DNA of 36,129 bases from JBGTIS01 sp041745535 (GTDB taxonomy: Bacteria > Bacteroidota > Bacteroidia > Cytophagales > Cyclobacteriaceae). Both the position numbers and the translations under genes were made by a program. Where the stretch lies: NCBI GenBank assembly GCA_041745535.1, contig JBGTIS010000108.1, positions 1 to 36,129 on the forward strand. The letters are read 5' to 3'. Shown piece by piece: positions 17,808 through 25,989 of the stretch. The first letter of the stretch is position 1, and each line of letters opens with the position of its first letter. The notes beneath the pieces are model-generated. The model was given only the letters and a program-made list of their open reading frames with translations, ran no database searches and was not told where the DNA came from.

Positions 17808-19640
17808 CTACACAGCCTGCATGCTGGTAAGCTTACTATATAAACCATCCTGTTCAACCAGTTCATCATGATTGCCACGTTCTACAATTTCTCCATGCTG
17901 CACTACCACAATTTCATCGGCATGCTGAATGGTGCTGAGGCGGTGCGCGATTACAATGGAGGTGCGGTTCTTCATCAGGTTGGTTAAAGCTTCCTGCACC
18001 AGTTTTTCCGACTCGGAATCCAGCGCGGAAGTAGCTTCATCCAGTATCAGGATGGGCGGATTTTTTAATACGGCCCGGGCAATGCTGATCCGTTGCCGCT
18101 GACCACCCGAAAGTTTGGTGCCCCGCTCTCCTATTACTGTTTGGTACTGGTCGGGAGTTCCCATAATAAAAGCATGGGCATTGGCAATTTTGGCCGCCTG
18201 TATTACTTCTTCCAAACTGGCATCGGGCTTACCAAAAGCAATGTTGTTAAAAATACTATCATTGAACAAAATAGATTCCTGGGTTACAATACCCATCAGG
18301 TTCCTTACAGCGCTCGTTTTGCAGTCGGATAAAGCATGGCCATCCAGCAGTACTTCACCCTGCGTAGGATCATAAAATCTGGGAATCAGGTCGGCTATGG
18401 TAGATTTCCCGCCGCCTGAAGGTCCTACCAGCGCGATGGTTTTTCCTTTTTCAATTTCAAGGTTAATATTTTTTAGTACGTTATCTTTTTCGTAGGCGAA
18501 ATATACGTTCTTAAACTGAATGCTTTTTTCAAAATTGTGAATCTCAAGGGCATTGGGTTTATCCTGAATAACGGGTATAATATCAATGGTTTTAAATATT
18601 CTTTCTCCGGAAGCCAATCCCCGCTGTATGCTGCTAAACGCGTTGTTGATAGATTTGGCTGGGGCCAGAACTTGCGAGAACAGCACAATATAGGTAATAA
18701 ATTCGCTGGCACTCAGTTCAGCATTATTGGTAAGTACCAGTATACCGCCATACAGTAAAATTCCTGCCATTACTACAGCGCCCAGAAACTCCGACATAGG
18801 AGAAGCCAGTTGCTGCTTTTTAGCCATGGACACATTGATACGGGCATATTCATCTACTTCCTTTTTAAATTTTTTGCCTACTATTGGTTCCGCGTTAAAT
18901 GCCTTAACAATGCGCATACCTGATAGTACTTCATCCAGAATATTTACGATACGTCCCAATGACTCCTGACTTTGGGTAGCTTTTTTCTTAAGCCTTTTAA
19001 TTACTTCTGAAATAATAGCGCCGGTAACAGGCAGAAAAATAATGGTAAAAAGCGTGAGCTTTACCGACATGGCAAACAACACCAGAAAAAAGCCAATAAT
19101 GGTGGCGGGTTCTTTAAAAGCTACTTTCAAGGTATTTACAACCGAAAACTCTACCTCCTGCACATCGTTGGTAATGCGCGACATGATATCACCTTTACGC
19201 TCAGTAGTGAAAAAACCCAGATGCAGCTTGCTCACCTGATCAAAAATTCGGTTTCTCAGGTTAGTAACCACATCGGCACGAATGCGGGCCAGCGTTAGTT
19301 CTGATAAATACCGGGAAACATTCGCTAACAAAACGGACACAATGATAATGGAACACACAAAAACGAGGGCACCTACTTTGCCATGTTCATCAATAATGTT
19401 GAAAAAATAGTAGTTAAAAGAAGCCTTCACATAATCGATGTTAAGGGCAAATTCCGGCGCATGGGATAAATTTCGCGCTTTTTCCTCATCAACCTGATTG
19501 AACAGCACTTCCAGCAGGGGTATTAATAAGGTAAAATTGACCAGACTGAAAACAATAGATAATAAAGCGAAAATTACATATTGGGGAACATAACGCCGGT
19601 AGGGCTTGGCAAAAGATAATATTCTTAAATAAGTTTTCAT
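17808..19640 (-). CDS. MsbA-like ABC exporter, fused permease and ATPase
   Basis: A 610-aa half-transporter of the lipid/multidrug exporter group. Residues about 1-335 hold six membrane segments (YVIFALLSIVFSLVNFTLLI, ALVFVCSIIIVSVLLAN, others) with the ABC type-1 fold. The ATPase domain follows: Walker A GPSGGGKST (about 405-413), Q-loop VTQESILFND, signature LSGGQRQR (about 511-518), Walker B ILILDEATSALD and H-loop IAHRLST. Length and order fit MsbA homologues that flip lipid A core or related lipids across the inner membrane; substrate is not proven. Stands alone, ATG at 19640. Confidence 0.93.
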   Translation of the reverse strand: MKTYLRILSFAKPYRRYVPQYVIFALLSIVFSLVNFTLLIPLLEVLFNQVDEEKARNLSHAPEFALNIDYVKASFNYYFFNIIDEHGKVGALVFVCSIIIVSVLLANVSRYLSELTLARIRADVVTNLRNRIFDQVSKLHLGFFTTERKGDIMSRITNDVQEVEFSVVNTLKVAFKEPATIIGFFLVLFAMSVKLTLFTIIFLPVTGAIISEVIKRLKKKATQSQESLGRIVNILDEVLSGMRIVKAFNAEPIVGKKFKKEVDEYARINVSMAKKQQLASPMSEFLGAVVMAGILLYGGILVLTNNAELSASEFITYIVLFSQVLAPAKSINNAFSSIQRGLASGERIFKTIDIIPVIQDKPNALEIHNFEKSIQFKNVYFAYEKDNVLKNINLEIEKGKTIALVGPSGGGKSTIADLIPRFYDPTQGEVLLDGHALSDCKTSAVRNLMGIVTQESILFNDSIFNNIAFGKPDASLEEVIQAAKIANAHAFIMGTPDQYQTVIGERGTKLSGGQRQRISIARAVLKNPPILILDEATSALDSESEKLVQEALTNLMKNRTSIVIAHRLSTIQHADEIVVVQHGEIVERGNHDELVEQDGLYSKLTSMQAV

Positions 19641-19863
19641 GTACTAATTCGCGGTGCCGTCACAATTTAACTGGTTTAAAGAAAATTCTACGAACTTCCT
19701 TATGAATAGTTTTAATTTCCTCATCCTGTTGATTTGCGTAAAAATCACAGTTTCTGAAAAAAGGAAAAGTTTTTCCTTGTTTGGTAGCCTGGCAAATGTA
19801 CTACTTTGTAAAAATCCGTTAGCAATAATTAATTTTTTATTCCTGTAAACTTGATTTAGTTTT

Positions 19864-19871
19864 TATATTTG
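19864..19871 (+). promoter_or_regulatory. -7 box of the small membrane protein pair
   Basis: TATATTTG is an exact match to the Bacteroidota -7 consensus TAnnTTTG, 33 bases ahead of the ATG of the 53-aa gene. The -33 position is weak (CCTG). The placement suits a short leader. Confidence 0.4.
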
Positions 19872-19904
19872 CCCCACTTATTGTAACATCTTAACAGTAC
19901 ATCC

Positions 19905-20066
19905 ATGGAGGAAAGTATATTTCAAGCTTACGGAACAGAAGGTTTAGATCTATTTGTCTGGGTAGTTGCCGGGCTTATTGGCATAGTAGCCGCATTAGGG
20001 TTTGCCCACTTTTTAAGGGTTAACAAGGCTGAAGAAACTGAAGAAGAAGAACATCCTGCCGTGTAA
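19905..20066 (+). CDS. 53-aa single-span membrane protein
   Basis: ATG at 19905 to TAA at 20066. The protein begins MEESIFQAYGTEGLDLF, has one membrane helix (about residues 17-37, VWVVAGLIGIVAALGFA) and an acidic C-terminal tail (EETEEEEHPAV). It has a consensus -7 box upstream and a second tiny membrane-protein gene 62 bases downstream on the same strand. Family not recognised. The clean helix, strong charge asymmetry and promoter match argue for a real gene. Confidence 0.55.
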   Translation: MEESIFQAYGTEGLDLFVWVVAGLIGIVAALGFAHFLRVNKAEETEEEEHPAV

Positions 20067-20128
20067 GCAGTTTACTTTAACAAGGACATCTCCCTAATTT
20101 TTTCGTTTATTTAGAACACTACTTTGTT

Positions 20129-20242
20129 ATGAAAGGTCTTTTTAGTCTCATTACCAAAGACATCTGGAATATACTATATACGCTCCTGCTGGTGGTTGCC
20201 ATTGTGCTTGTATTTTTTACCAGCATTTTTAGTTTTACCTGA
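20129..20242 (+). CDS. 37-aa single-span membrane protein
   Basis: ATG at 20129 to TGA at 20242. It starts MKGLFSLITKDIWNIL, with a hydrophobic helix covering about residues 14-35 (LYTLLLVVAIVLVFFTSIF) and no tail. It follows the 53-aa membrane protein and may be in the same transcript. Too short for family assignment; its reality rests on composition and position. Confidence 0.45.
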   Translation: MKGLFSLITKDIWNILYTLLLVVAIVLVFFTSIFSFT

Positions 20243-20243
20243 T

Positions 20244-20275
20244 CGGGGAGTAATCCACTCGGGGAGTAATCCACT
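20244..20275. repeat. Perfect 16-bp tandem duplication
   Basis: CGGGGAGTAATCCACT occurs twice back to back (20244-20259 and 20260-20275), ending exactly at the stop codon of the PNPOx-like gene. The protein ends in the family-typical W-x-AP, so the duplication seems to have arisen just outside the coding part by slippage. Confidence 0.9.
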
Positions 20276-20877
20276 CAGGGCGCTATCCATTGTTTGTGCC
20301 AGTTATTACTTTCCTTGGAGAAACTGGCTCTGATGTGGCCGGATTTTCTAATGGCCAGAAACTCCAGGTGGGTTACCTTACCCGCTATTACACAGAAATT
20401 GTCAAATCCATACGCCGTATTATCATCATTTAAATTATCGTTTAACGCGAATTCAGGAAGGTTTGTGGTATATTTTTCGGATACTGTGCCCGGTGCTGCC
20501 GGGCCCAGATAGTCTTTTCTGGCTTTGACAGGAATATCATTCCAAATGCGGCTTGCAACCTCATTTTTGTGATGTAAAATGGTTTGGGTTTTTACTCTGA
20601 TTTGCTCATTTGCTTCCGGATCATAAAATAACCAGTGGGCTTCCTGTGTTCGTTTGATATCATTTACCTTTCCGGAACGGAAATCGGTATAACAAATAAG
20701 CGATGATGCTGCCTGGTCAAATTTTCTCAAAACCACCATACGCTGTTGTATGCCTTCGGCACCATACGTGGCCAGTACCGGAAAGCGCAACGGATTGTCC
20801 GCCTCAGACCCGCCCCGTTGCAGCATTTGCCACACATGCGAAAAAATTTCTTCCAGTGATGAATGCTGGTCTATCAT
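20275..20877 (-). CDS. Pyridoxamine 5'-phosphate oxidase-like flavoprotein
   Basis: A 200-aa cytosolic protein of the PNPOx split-barrel fold. Evidence: NPLRFPVLATYGAEGIQQRMVVLRKFD (strands that bind FMN phosphate, with RMVVLR), LICYTDFRSGKVNDI (Ser/Lys FMN contact), HWLFYDPEANEQIRVK, the loop RIWNDIPVKARKDYLGP and the C-terminal WIAP, which resembles the end of PdxH. It is about 15-20 residues shorter than standard PdxH, so it may be a related flavoenzyme rather than the true vitamin B6 oxidase. Its start lies one base after the selD stop, showing co-translation in the mnmH-selD operon. Confidence 0.85.
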   Translation of the reverse strand: MIDQHSSLEEIFSHVWQMLQRGGSEADNPLRFPVLATYGAEGIQQRMVVLRKFDQAASSLICYTDFRSGKVNDIKRTQEAHWLFYDPEANEQIRVKTQTILHHKNEVASRIWNDIPVKARKDYLGPAAPGTVSEKYTTNLPEFALNDNLNDDNTAYGFDNFCVIAGKVTHLEFLAIRKSGHIRASFSKESNNWHKQWIAP

Positions 20878-20878
20878 A

Positions 20879-21919
20879 TTAAATTACCTGAACCAATGGA
20901 TTTTTTTTAGCGATGAGTTCCCCAAAGGCTTGCAGGCTAAGCCCATGGTCTGCCGTAAATTTTATAAAATCATTCTCATAGGCTGCTTCCACCGCTAGCA
21001 GTAAACCGCCACTGGTTTGTGGGTCGCACAGAATAGCTTTTTGCGGTGGGGTAAGTGTGCTGATTTTTTCGCCATAACTGTCCCAGTTGCGGTGGGTGCC
21101 GCCAGGGATACATTGCTGGGCGATATATTCATCTAAAATATCAAACCGCGGTACTTTGTCACTGTGCACGACTGCACTTACGTGGCTGCCTTCACACATT
21201 TCTGTCAGGTGACCCAGCAGGCCAAACCCGGTTACATCGGTCATGGCTTTTATGTAGGGCAGCCCGCCGAATTCCATGCCAATGCTATTGAGTGTAAGCA
21301 TACTTTGGCGGGCCTGTGCCAGATGTTCAGGCTGTACCAGTCCCTTTTTTTGTGCCGTAGTCAGCACCCCTACGCCCAGCGGTTTGGTAAGAAATAATTT
21401 ACAGCCCGGCGTAGCCTCATTGTTTTGTTTAATATGAGCAATGTGTACCATGCCGGTAACCGCCAGGCCAAAAATAGGTTCTGGCGCATCGATGCTATGG
21501 CCACCGGCCAAACTAATACCTGCCTGCCGACAGGCTTCGCGGGCTCCCTGTAATACCACCCCCGCTATTTCCGGTGCAATTATATTGATCGGCCAGCCCA
21601 GAATGGCAATGGCCATAATGGGTCGCCCCCCCATGGCATATACATCGCTGATGGCATTTACCGAGGCAATCTGACCAAAATCAAAGGGATCGTCTACAAT
21701 GGGCATAAAAAAATCGGTGGTACTGATGGTGGCCGTTCCATTGCCATTGTCGTACACAGCGGCGTCGTCTTTGGTTTGGTTGCCTACCAGCAAACGCGGA
21801 TCTGTGAAACCTGGACTGGTTTCTTTAAGAATACTATCCAGTATTTTGGGGGATATTTTACAGCCGCATCCGGCACCATGGCTGAACTGGGTAAGGCGAA
21901 TTGTTTCTGCTGGGTTCAT
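20879..21919 (-). CDS. selD: Selenide, water dikinase
   Basis: A 346-aa enzyme that makes selenophosphate from selenide and ATP. The N-terminal GAGCGCK loop carries the catalytic cysteine (Cys18, equivalent to Cys17 of E. coli) and the essential Lys21; it is a Cys form, not selenocysteine. Further PurM/AIR-synthase-like motifs are present: DDAAVYDNGNGTATISTTDFF, AISDVYAMGGRPIMAIAILG, LAGGHSIDAPEPIFGLAVTG, TDVTGFGLLGHL and DPQTSGGLLLAV. Length fits. It starts three bases after the mnmH stop, so the selenophosphate is probably meant for tRNA 2-selenouridine; no selA, selB or selC is in this window. Confidence 0.96.
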   Translation of the reverse strand: MNPAETIRLTQFSHGAGCGCKISPKILDSILKETSPGFTDPRLLVGNQTKDDAAVYDNGNGTATISTTDFFMPIVDDPFDFGQIASVNAISDVYAMGGRPIMAIAILGWPINIIAPEIAGVVLQGAREACRQAGISLAGGHSIDAPEPIFGLAVTGMVHIAHIKQNNEATPGCKLFLTKPLGVGVLTTAQKKGLVQPEHLAQARQSMLTLNSIGMEFGGLPYIKAMTDVTGFGLLGHLTEMCEGSHVSAVVHSDKVPRFDILDEYIAQQCIPGGTHRNWDSYGEKISTLTPPQKAILCDPQTSGGLLLAVEAAYENDFIKFTADHGLSLQAFGELIAKKNPLVQVI

Positions 21920-21922
21920 TTT

Positions 21923-22954
21923 TTAAAAAACTGTCTGGTTTGAAATTAAGTCTCTTATTTTCATGGCACTTTGCCGGGCATTGTCCTCCTCACACTGAAT
22001 ATGAAAAACAGCTTCCGGATTACGCTGCCCGATTCCGAACTGATATGATTTGTCATAATAGGTTAACAGCAGATCAGCTACTAATGTTAAATTACCATTT
22101 TCTAAAGCAGCTAATGCTTCTTTATAGGCAAGTCCGCCCAATTGTTGTTGTATTTTAACAATGGCCTGTCGCGATTCCTGTGTGTCGGCATGCCCATATT
22201 CTTTCAATAACCGCTGGATTCTCACGGCTTTGGGCATGTGTACGGTTACCAAAGGTGCTTTTTTCATTTGCATCCAGAATGCTTCGGGAATATTTACCTT
22301 GCCGATACAATACGATTCGTCTTCCAGCCAGATGCGCACTTTCGGATCAAACTGATTGAACACATCAAACAGATTGTTCTGAAACTGCTCGGTGGTAGGC
22401 TGCGGCGGCTGGGCTATATGACCAAACACAGAACCTTTATGATGAGCCAGTGCCTCCAGGTCAATCACCTGTTCGCCCAAACTTTTTAACTCACGCAGAA
22501 TTTCTGTTTTGCCGCTTCCGGTTTCTCCACCCAAAATGATAATTTTGGCAGGGCTCCGAAACGATCGCAGGGCCAGCCGCCGGTAGGCTTTGTATCCACC
22601 TTCCAGGGTTTCCGGCTTTAGCCCGGTGGTTTGTAGCAACCAGGCAAAGCTGCTGCTGCGCATCCCCCCGCGCCAGCAATGCACCAGTACCTGATTTTTA
22701 ACAGCAAGTTTCCGGCTTTCTTCCACAAAATCACGCATTTTAGGGCCGATAAAATCCAGACCTTTTAGTATGGCTTCCTGCCGGCTTTCCTGTTTGTAAG
22801 CCGTACCCACCACGGCCCGTTCCGCATTGGTGAACAGGGGAATATTATGCGCGCCCGGAATATGCCCTTTGGCAAACTCAGCCGGCGTGCGCACATCAAT
22901 CACAGGGAGTGTTTTTGCTTTGTTCATAAAATCAGATGCCTGTAGTTGCTTCAT
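21923..22954 (-). CDS. mnmH: tRNA 2-selenouridine synthase
   Basis: A 343-aa protein (also called SelU or YbbB) that replaces the sulfur of 2-thiouridine at the tRNA wobble position with selenium by way of a geranylated intermediate. Residues about 1-130 are a rhodanese domain with the active loop VHCWRGGMRS (Cys93, matching Cys97 of E. coli MnmH). A P-loop, GGETGSGKT (142-150), opens the C-terminal nucleotide-binding part, followed by DLEALAHHKGSVFG and IWLEDESYCIG. It leads the operon mnmH-selD-PNPOx-like, with gaps of three and one bases. Confidence 0.95.
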   Translation of the reverse strand: MKQLQASDFMNKAKTLPVIDVRTPAEFAKGHIPGAHNIPLFTNAERAVVGTAYKQESRQEAILKGLDFIGPKMRDFVEESRKLAVKNQVLVHCWRGGMRSSSFAWLLQTTGLKPETLEGGYKAYRRLALRSFRSPAKIIILGGETGSGKTEILRELKSLGEQVIDLEALAHHKGSVFGHIAQPPQPTTEQFQNNLFDVFNQFDPKVRIWLEDESYCIGKVNIPEAFWMQMKKAPLVTVHMPKAVRIQRLLKEYGHADTQESRQAIVKIQQQLGGLAYKEALAALENGNLTLVADLLLTYYDKSYQFGIGQRNPEAVFHIQCEEDNARQSAMKIRDLISNQTVF

Positions 22955-23103
22955 AAACGCGTAATGTAAATCAATTCATCTAATAATTGGTTTGAGTGGT
23001 ATAAAATTTAAAGGGTTCTGGCAGAATTTTAAATAACTATGGAAAATTTTATTATCTTATCTTTTACCTTGCGAAATTATTCAGACCATCAGTTATAAAA
23101 TAA

Positions 23104-24549
23104 ATGCGTAATTTAAGCCTCATAAGATTTGTTTTTGTTTTGATACTACTGTCCGCGACAGAATTTTCTATCGCGCAAACCGATCAGACAAAATTACAAC
23201 CTGTAACCCGCGCCTTTGCGCTCACCAATGCCACTGTGGTACAAGCCCCAGACCGTACGGTTACCAACACCACGGTGGTAGTAAGAAATGGGCTGATTGT
23301 TTCTGTAGGAAAAAACATCGACATTCCGCTGGATGCACAAATTGTTCGGGCCGACTCACTGTATGTGTACGCAGGTTTTATCGATGGCCTTTCACAGGCT
23401 GGTGTTGAAAAACCGGGAGGCAATCAGCGTGGAACAGATACCAGCCGGTTCAGCGCCCGATCCAAATACAATCCGGCCGACCCACCCAATGCGGTGGCGG
23501 GTATTCAACCCGATGCGGAAGTCCGTCAGTTTCTGAATCCTGATTTGAAATCGGTGGAAGAACTGCGGAAGATTGGTTTTACAGCATCGCATGTGGTTCC
23601 CTATGGAAAAATGCTAACCGGTTCGGGAGCTTTGGTATTAATGGGGGGCGACTCTCCCGATGCAATGATGCTGCGGGATGATATGTCTCTGTTTTCTCAG
23701 TTTCAGGGTGCCGACCGCCTGTACCCGGCTACGGTACTGGGCATGATGGCCAAATGGCGCGACCTGTACCGGCAGGCCGAAATATCCAAAGCGTATGAAA
23801 CTAAGTTCTCCGAAAATCCTTCCGGCCTGGAGCGACCTGTGTACGACCGGGTAATTGCCGCCTTTTATCCGGTGATTGATGGGAATAAAATTGTTTATTT
23901 CAAAACGCCCTCCGTGCTGGATGCTTACCGCGCTTTCACCCTGCAAAGCGATTTGTCTTTTCCGCTGGTATTGGCTGGCCTGAAACAAGGCTGGGACCTG
24001 ATTGACAAACTGAAAAGCACTAACACGCGGGTGTTCCTGTCATTAGACCTGCCGGAAGATGCCAAAACAAAAAAGAATGAGGCAGCAGAAGCTGATTCCA
24101 CCAAAACAACAAAAAATGAAAAAGAGGAAGCCCCAACCTTTATGACTGAAACAGAGAAAAAGGCGCTGGAAGCCCGACAGGACGCATTCAGAAAGAAATA
24201 TGAAACCCAGCCTCAAATGCTGCAGGAAGCGGGTATTGCCTTTGGTTTTTCTACCCTGGAAGCCGATACCAAAGATATCCGGAAGAACTTACAGCGCATG
24301 GTCAAAAGCGGACTGAGCGAAGCAGCCGCACTGACTGCCCTTACCACAGCACCCGCCGCTATCATGGGCGTTTCAGATATGCTGGGTACGGTGGATGCCG
24401 GAAAAATTGCCAATATGGTGGTTACCACCAAACCTTATTTTGAAGAAGATTCCTCTATTAAATATGTTTTTGTAGATGGTAAAATGTATGAGTACGAAGT
24501 AACAGAAAAGAAGACCGATAAAAAAGAAACCGATACTTCAGGAAAATAA
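23104..24549 (+). CDS. Secreted amidohydrolase-like protein lacking the HxH motif
   Basis: A 481-aa exported protein (signal about residues 1-24, TEFSIAQ). It keeps the beta-sandwich and barrel layout of amidohydrolases: ALTNATVVQAPDRTVTNTTV, VYAGFIDGLSQAGVE, and at the end LTTAPAAIMGVSDMLGTVDAG-KIANMVVT. But where active members have GxIDxHxH it reads GFIDGLSQAG, so both metal-binding histidines are gone, and the later His and Asp ligands are not evident either. A Lys/Glu-rich insertion (about 320-370) is unusual. First gene of a three-gene operon, 44 bases before the next. Probably a non-catalytic paralogue or partner subunit. Confidence 0.85.
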   Translation: MRNLSLIRFVFVLILLSATEFSIAQTDQTKLQPVTRAFALTNATVVQAPDRTVTNTTVVVRNGLIVSVGKNIDIPLDAQIVRADSLYVYAGFIDGLSQAGVEKPGGNQRGTDTSRFSARSKYNPADPPNAVAGIQPDAEVRQFLNPDLKSVEELRKIGFTASHVVPYGKMLTGSGALVLMGGDSPDAMMLRDDMSLFSQFQGADRLYPATVLGMMAKWRDLYRQAEISKAYETKFSENPSGLERPVYDRVIAAFYPVIDGNKIVYFKTPSVLDAYRAFTLQSDLSFPLVLAGLKQGWDLIDKLKSTNTRVFLSLDLPEDAKTKKNEAAEADSTKTTKNEKEEAPTFMTETEKKALEARQDAFRKKYETQPQMLQEAGIAFGFSTLEADTKDIRKNLQRMVKSGLSEAAALTALTTAPAAIMGVSDMLGTVDAGKIANMVVTTKPYFEEDSSIKYVFVDGKMYEYEVTEKKTDKKETDTSGK

Positions 24550-24593
24550 CTTTTCACCACAGCTGCTATTCAAAAAAAGAAAACAATTTAGCG

Positions 24594-25961
24594 ATGATAA
24601 AAATACTGATCTTTCCCCTCCTGTTTTTATGGGTACAAACCGCAAAAGCACAACCGGAAACCGGAAGCATGCTCATTAAAAATGGTACCCTGATTACCAT
24701 TACCAATGGAGTGCAGGCACAAACCGACCTGCTGATTGAAAACGGTAAAATAGTTCGAATAGGGAAAGGCATTACTGTGCCTAAAGGAATAGAAACCATT
24801 GATGCCACCGGTTTGTATGTAATGCCCGGCATTATCGACGCCCATTCGCACATTGGTTTAAGTGCCATTAACGAGGCTACCAGCCCCGTTACCTCCGAGG
24901 TATTTACCGGCGATGCCCTGGACCCGCTGGATGTGTCTATTTACCGGGCACTGGCGGGCGGCGTTACCATTTCGCATGCGCTGCACGGTTCCGCCAATGC
25001 CATTGGCGGACAATCCGAAACCATCAAACACCGGTGGGGCGTGATTGAGCCGGATGCACTGAAAATGGAAGTGGCCCCCCGTACCATTAAATTTGCTCTG
25101 GGCGAAAACCCAACCCGGGTATATGGCCGTGGCTATGGCATGGTACCCAATACCCGGATGGGCGTGGAAGCGGTTTTCAGAAATGCTTTTGCCGAAGCGG
25201 TAGCCTATAAAAAGAACTGGGCAGCCTACGATGCCCAAATTAAAGATAAAAAACAGCGTAAAACAGCCGTTCCCCCGGCCTACAGCCTGCGCCTGCAAAC
25301 GCTGGTGGACATTATGGACGGCAAAATTCTGGTGCATTGCCACTCGTACCGGGCCGATGAAATCCTGATGCTGTTGGGGGTGTTGCGCGATTATGGCGTT
25401 AAAAAAGTAGTTTTTCAGCATGTAAACGAAGGCTTTAAGGTAGCCCCTGAACTGGCTGAGTTTGGCGCTATGGCTTCGGTATTTGCCGACTGGTGGGCGT
25501 ATAAATTTGAAGTGTATTATTCCACCGCCTACAATGCCGCCATCCTTATCCGCAACAATGTGGTTACCTCCATCAATTCCGATTCCGGTGAACTGATCCG
25601 CCATTTGTACCACGAAGCTGCCAAAACACAGAAATATGGCGACCTGACCGATGAAGAAGCGCTGTCGCTCATTACTATCAATCCGGCCAAACAACTGGGC
25701 ATTGATCAGTATGTAGGTTCTTTGGAAGAAGGAAAAGATGGTGACATTGCCATTTTTAAAAACCATCCGCTATCTGTGTATGCCATTCCGCGAAAAACCA
25801 TTGTAGATGGAGTGGTTCGGTTCGATATAGAAAAAGATCCGGATGATGTGCGGCTGTATGTGGATCCGGAAGAAAAATTTGATCAGCCTGTGATGCGGGT
25901 CAGCGAAGAAAAGTGCATGCAGGGTGCCGATTTAATGGAATTTCTACAGGCAGAAAAATAA
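24594..25961 (+). CDS. Secreted amidohydrolase, metal site intact
   Basis: A 455-aa exported protein (signal about residues 1-19, WVQTAKAQ). The metal-dependent amidohydrolase motif PGIIDAHSHIGL (about 78-89) supplies the first two His ligands; ILVHCHSYRADEI (about 246-258) and VFQHVNEGFKV give later His ligands, and SINSDSGELIRH holds the catalytic Asp. The C-terminal strand ITINPAKQLGIDQYVGSLEEGKDGDIAIF is typical of imidazolonepropionase/dipeptidase-like members. It probably hydrolyses amide or peptide-like bonds in the periplasm; substrate unknown. Middle gene between two relatives that have lost the HxH pair. Confidence 0.92.
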   Translation: MIKILIFPLLFLWVQTAKAQPETGSMLIKNGTLITITNGVQAQTDLLIENGKIVRIGKGITVPKGIETIDATGLYVMPGIIDAHSHIGLSAINEATSPVTSEVFTGDALDPLDVSIYRALAGGVTISHALHGSANAIGGQSETIKHRWGVIEPDALKMEVAPRTIKFALGENPTRVYGRGYGMVPNTRMGVEAVFRNAFAEAVAYKKNWAAYDAQIKDKKQRKTAVPPAYSLRLQTLVDIMDGKILVHCHSYRADEILMLLGVLRDYGVKKVVFQHVNEGFKVAPELAEFGAMASVFADWWAYKFEVYYSTAYNAAILIRNNVVTSINSDSGELIRHLYHEAAKTQKYGDLTDEEALSLITINPAKQLGIDQYVGSLEEGKDGDIAIFKNHPLSVYAIPRKTIVDGVVRFDIEKDPDDVRLYVDPEEKFDQPVMRVSEEKCMQGADLMEFLQAEK

Positions 25962-25989
25962 GTTGTACTTACTAAAAACACACAACCCC

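Noticed and set aside
21860..21870. Possible selenocysteine in SelD
   Set aside because: The catalytic position is an ordinary Cys codon; there is no in-frame TGA.
24858..25766. Long antisense frame (about 300 codons) within the intact amidohydrolase gene
   Set aside because: The sense strand has a signal peptide, catalytic motifs and homologues next to it; the antisense product is low-complexity in His/Gly/Phe and matches nothing.
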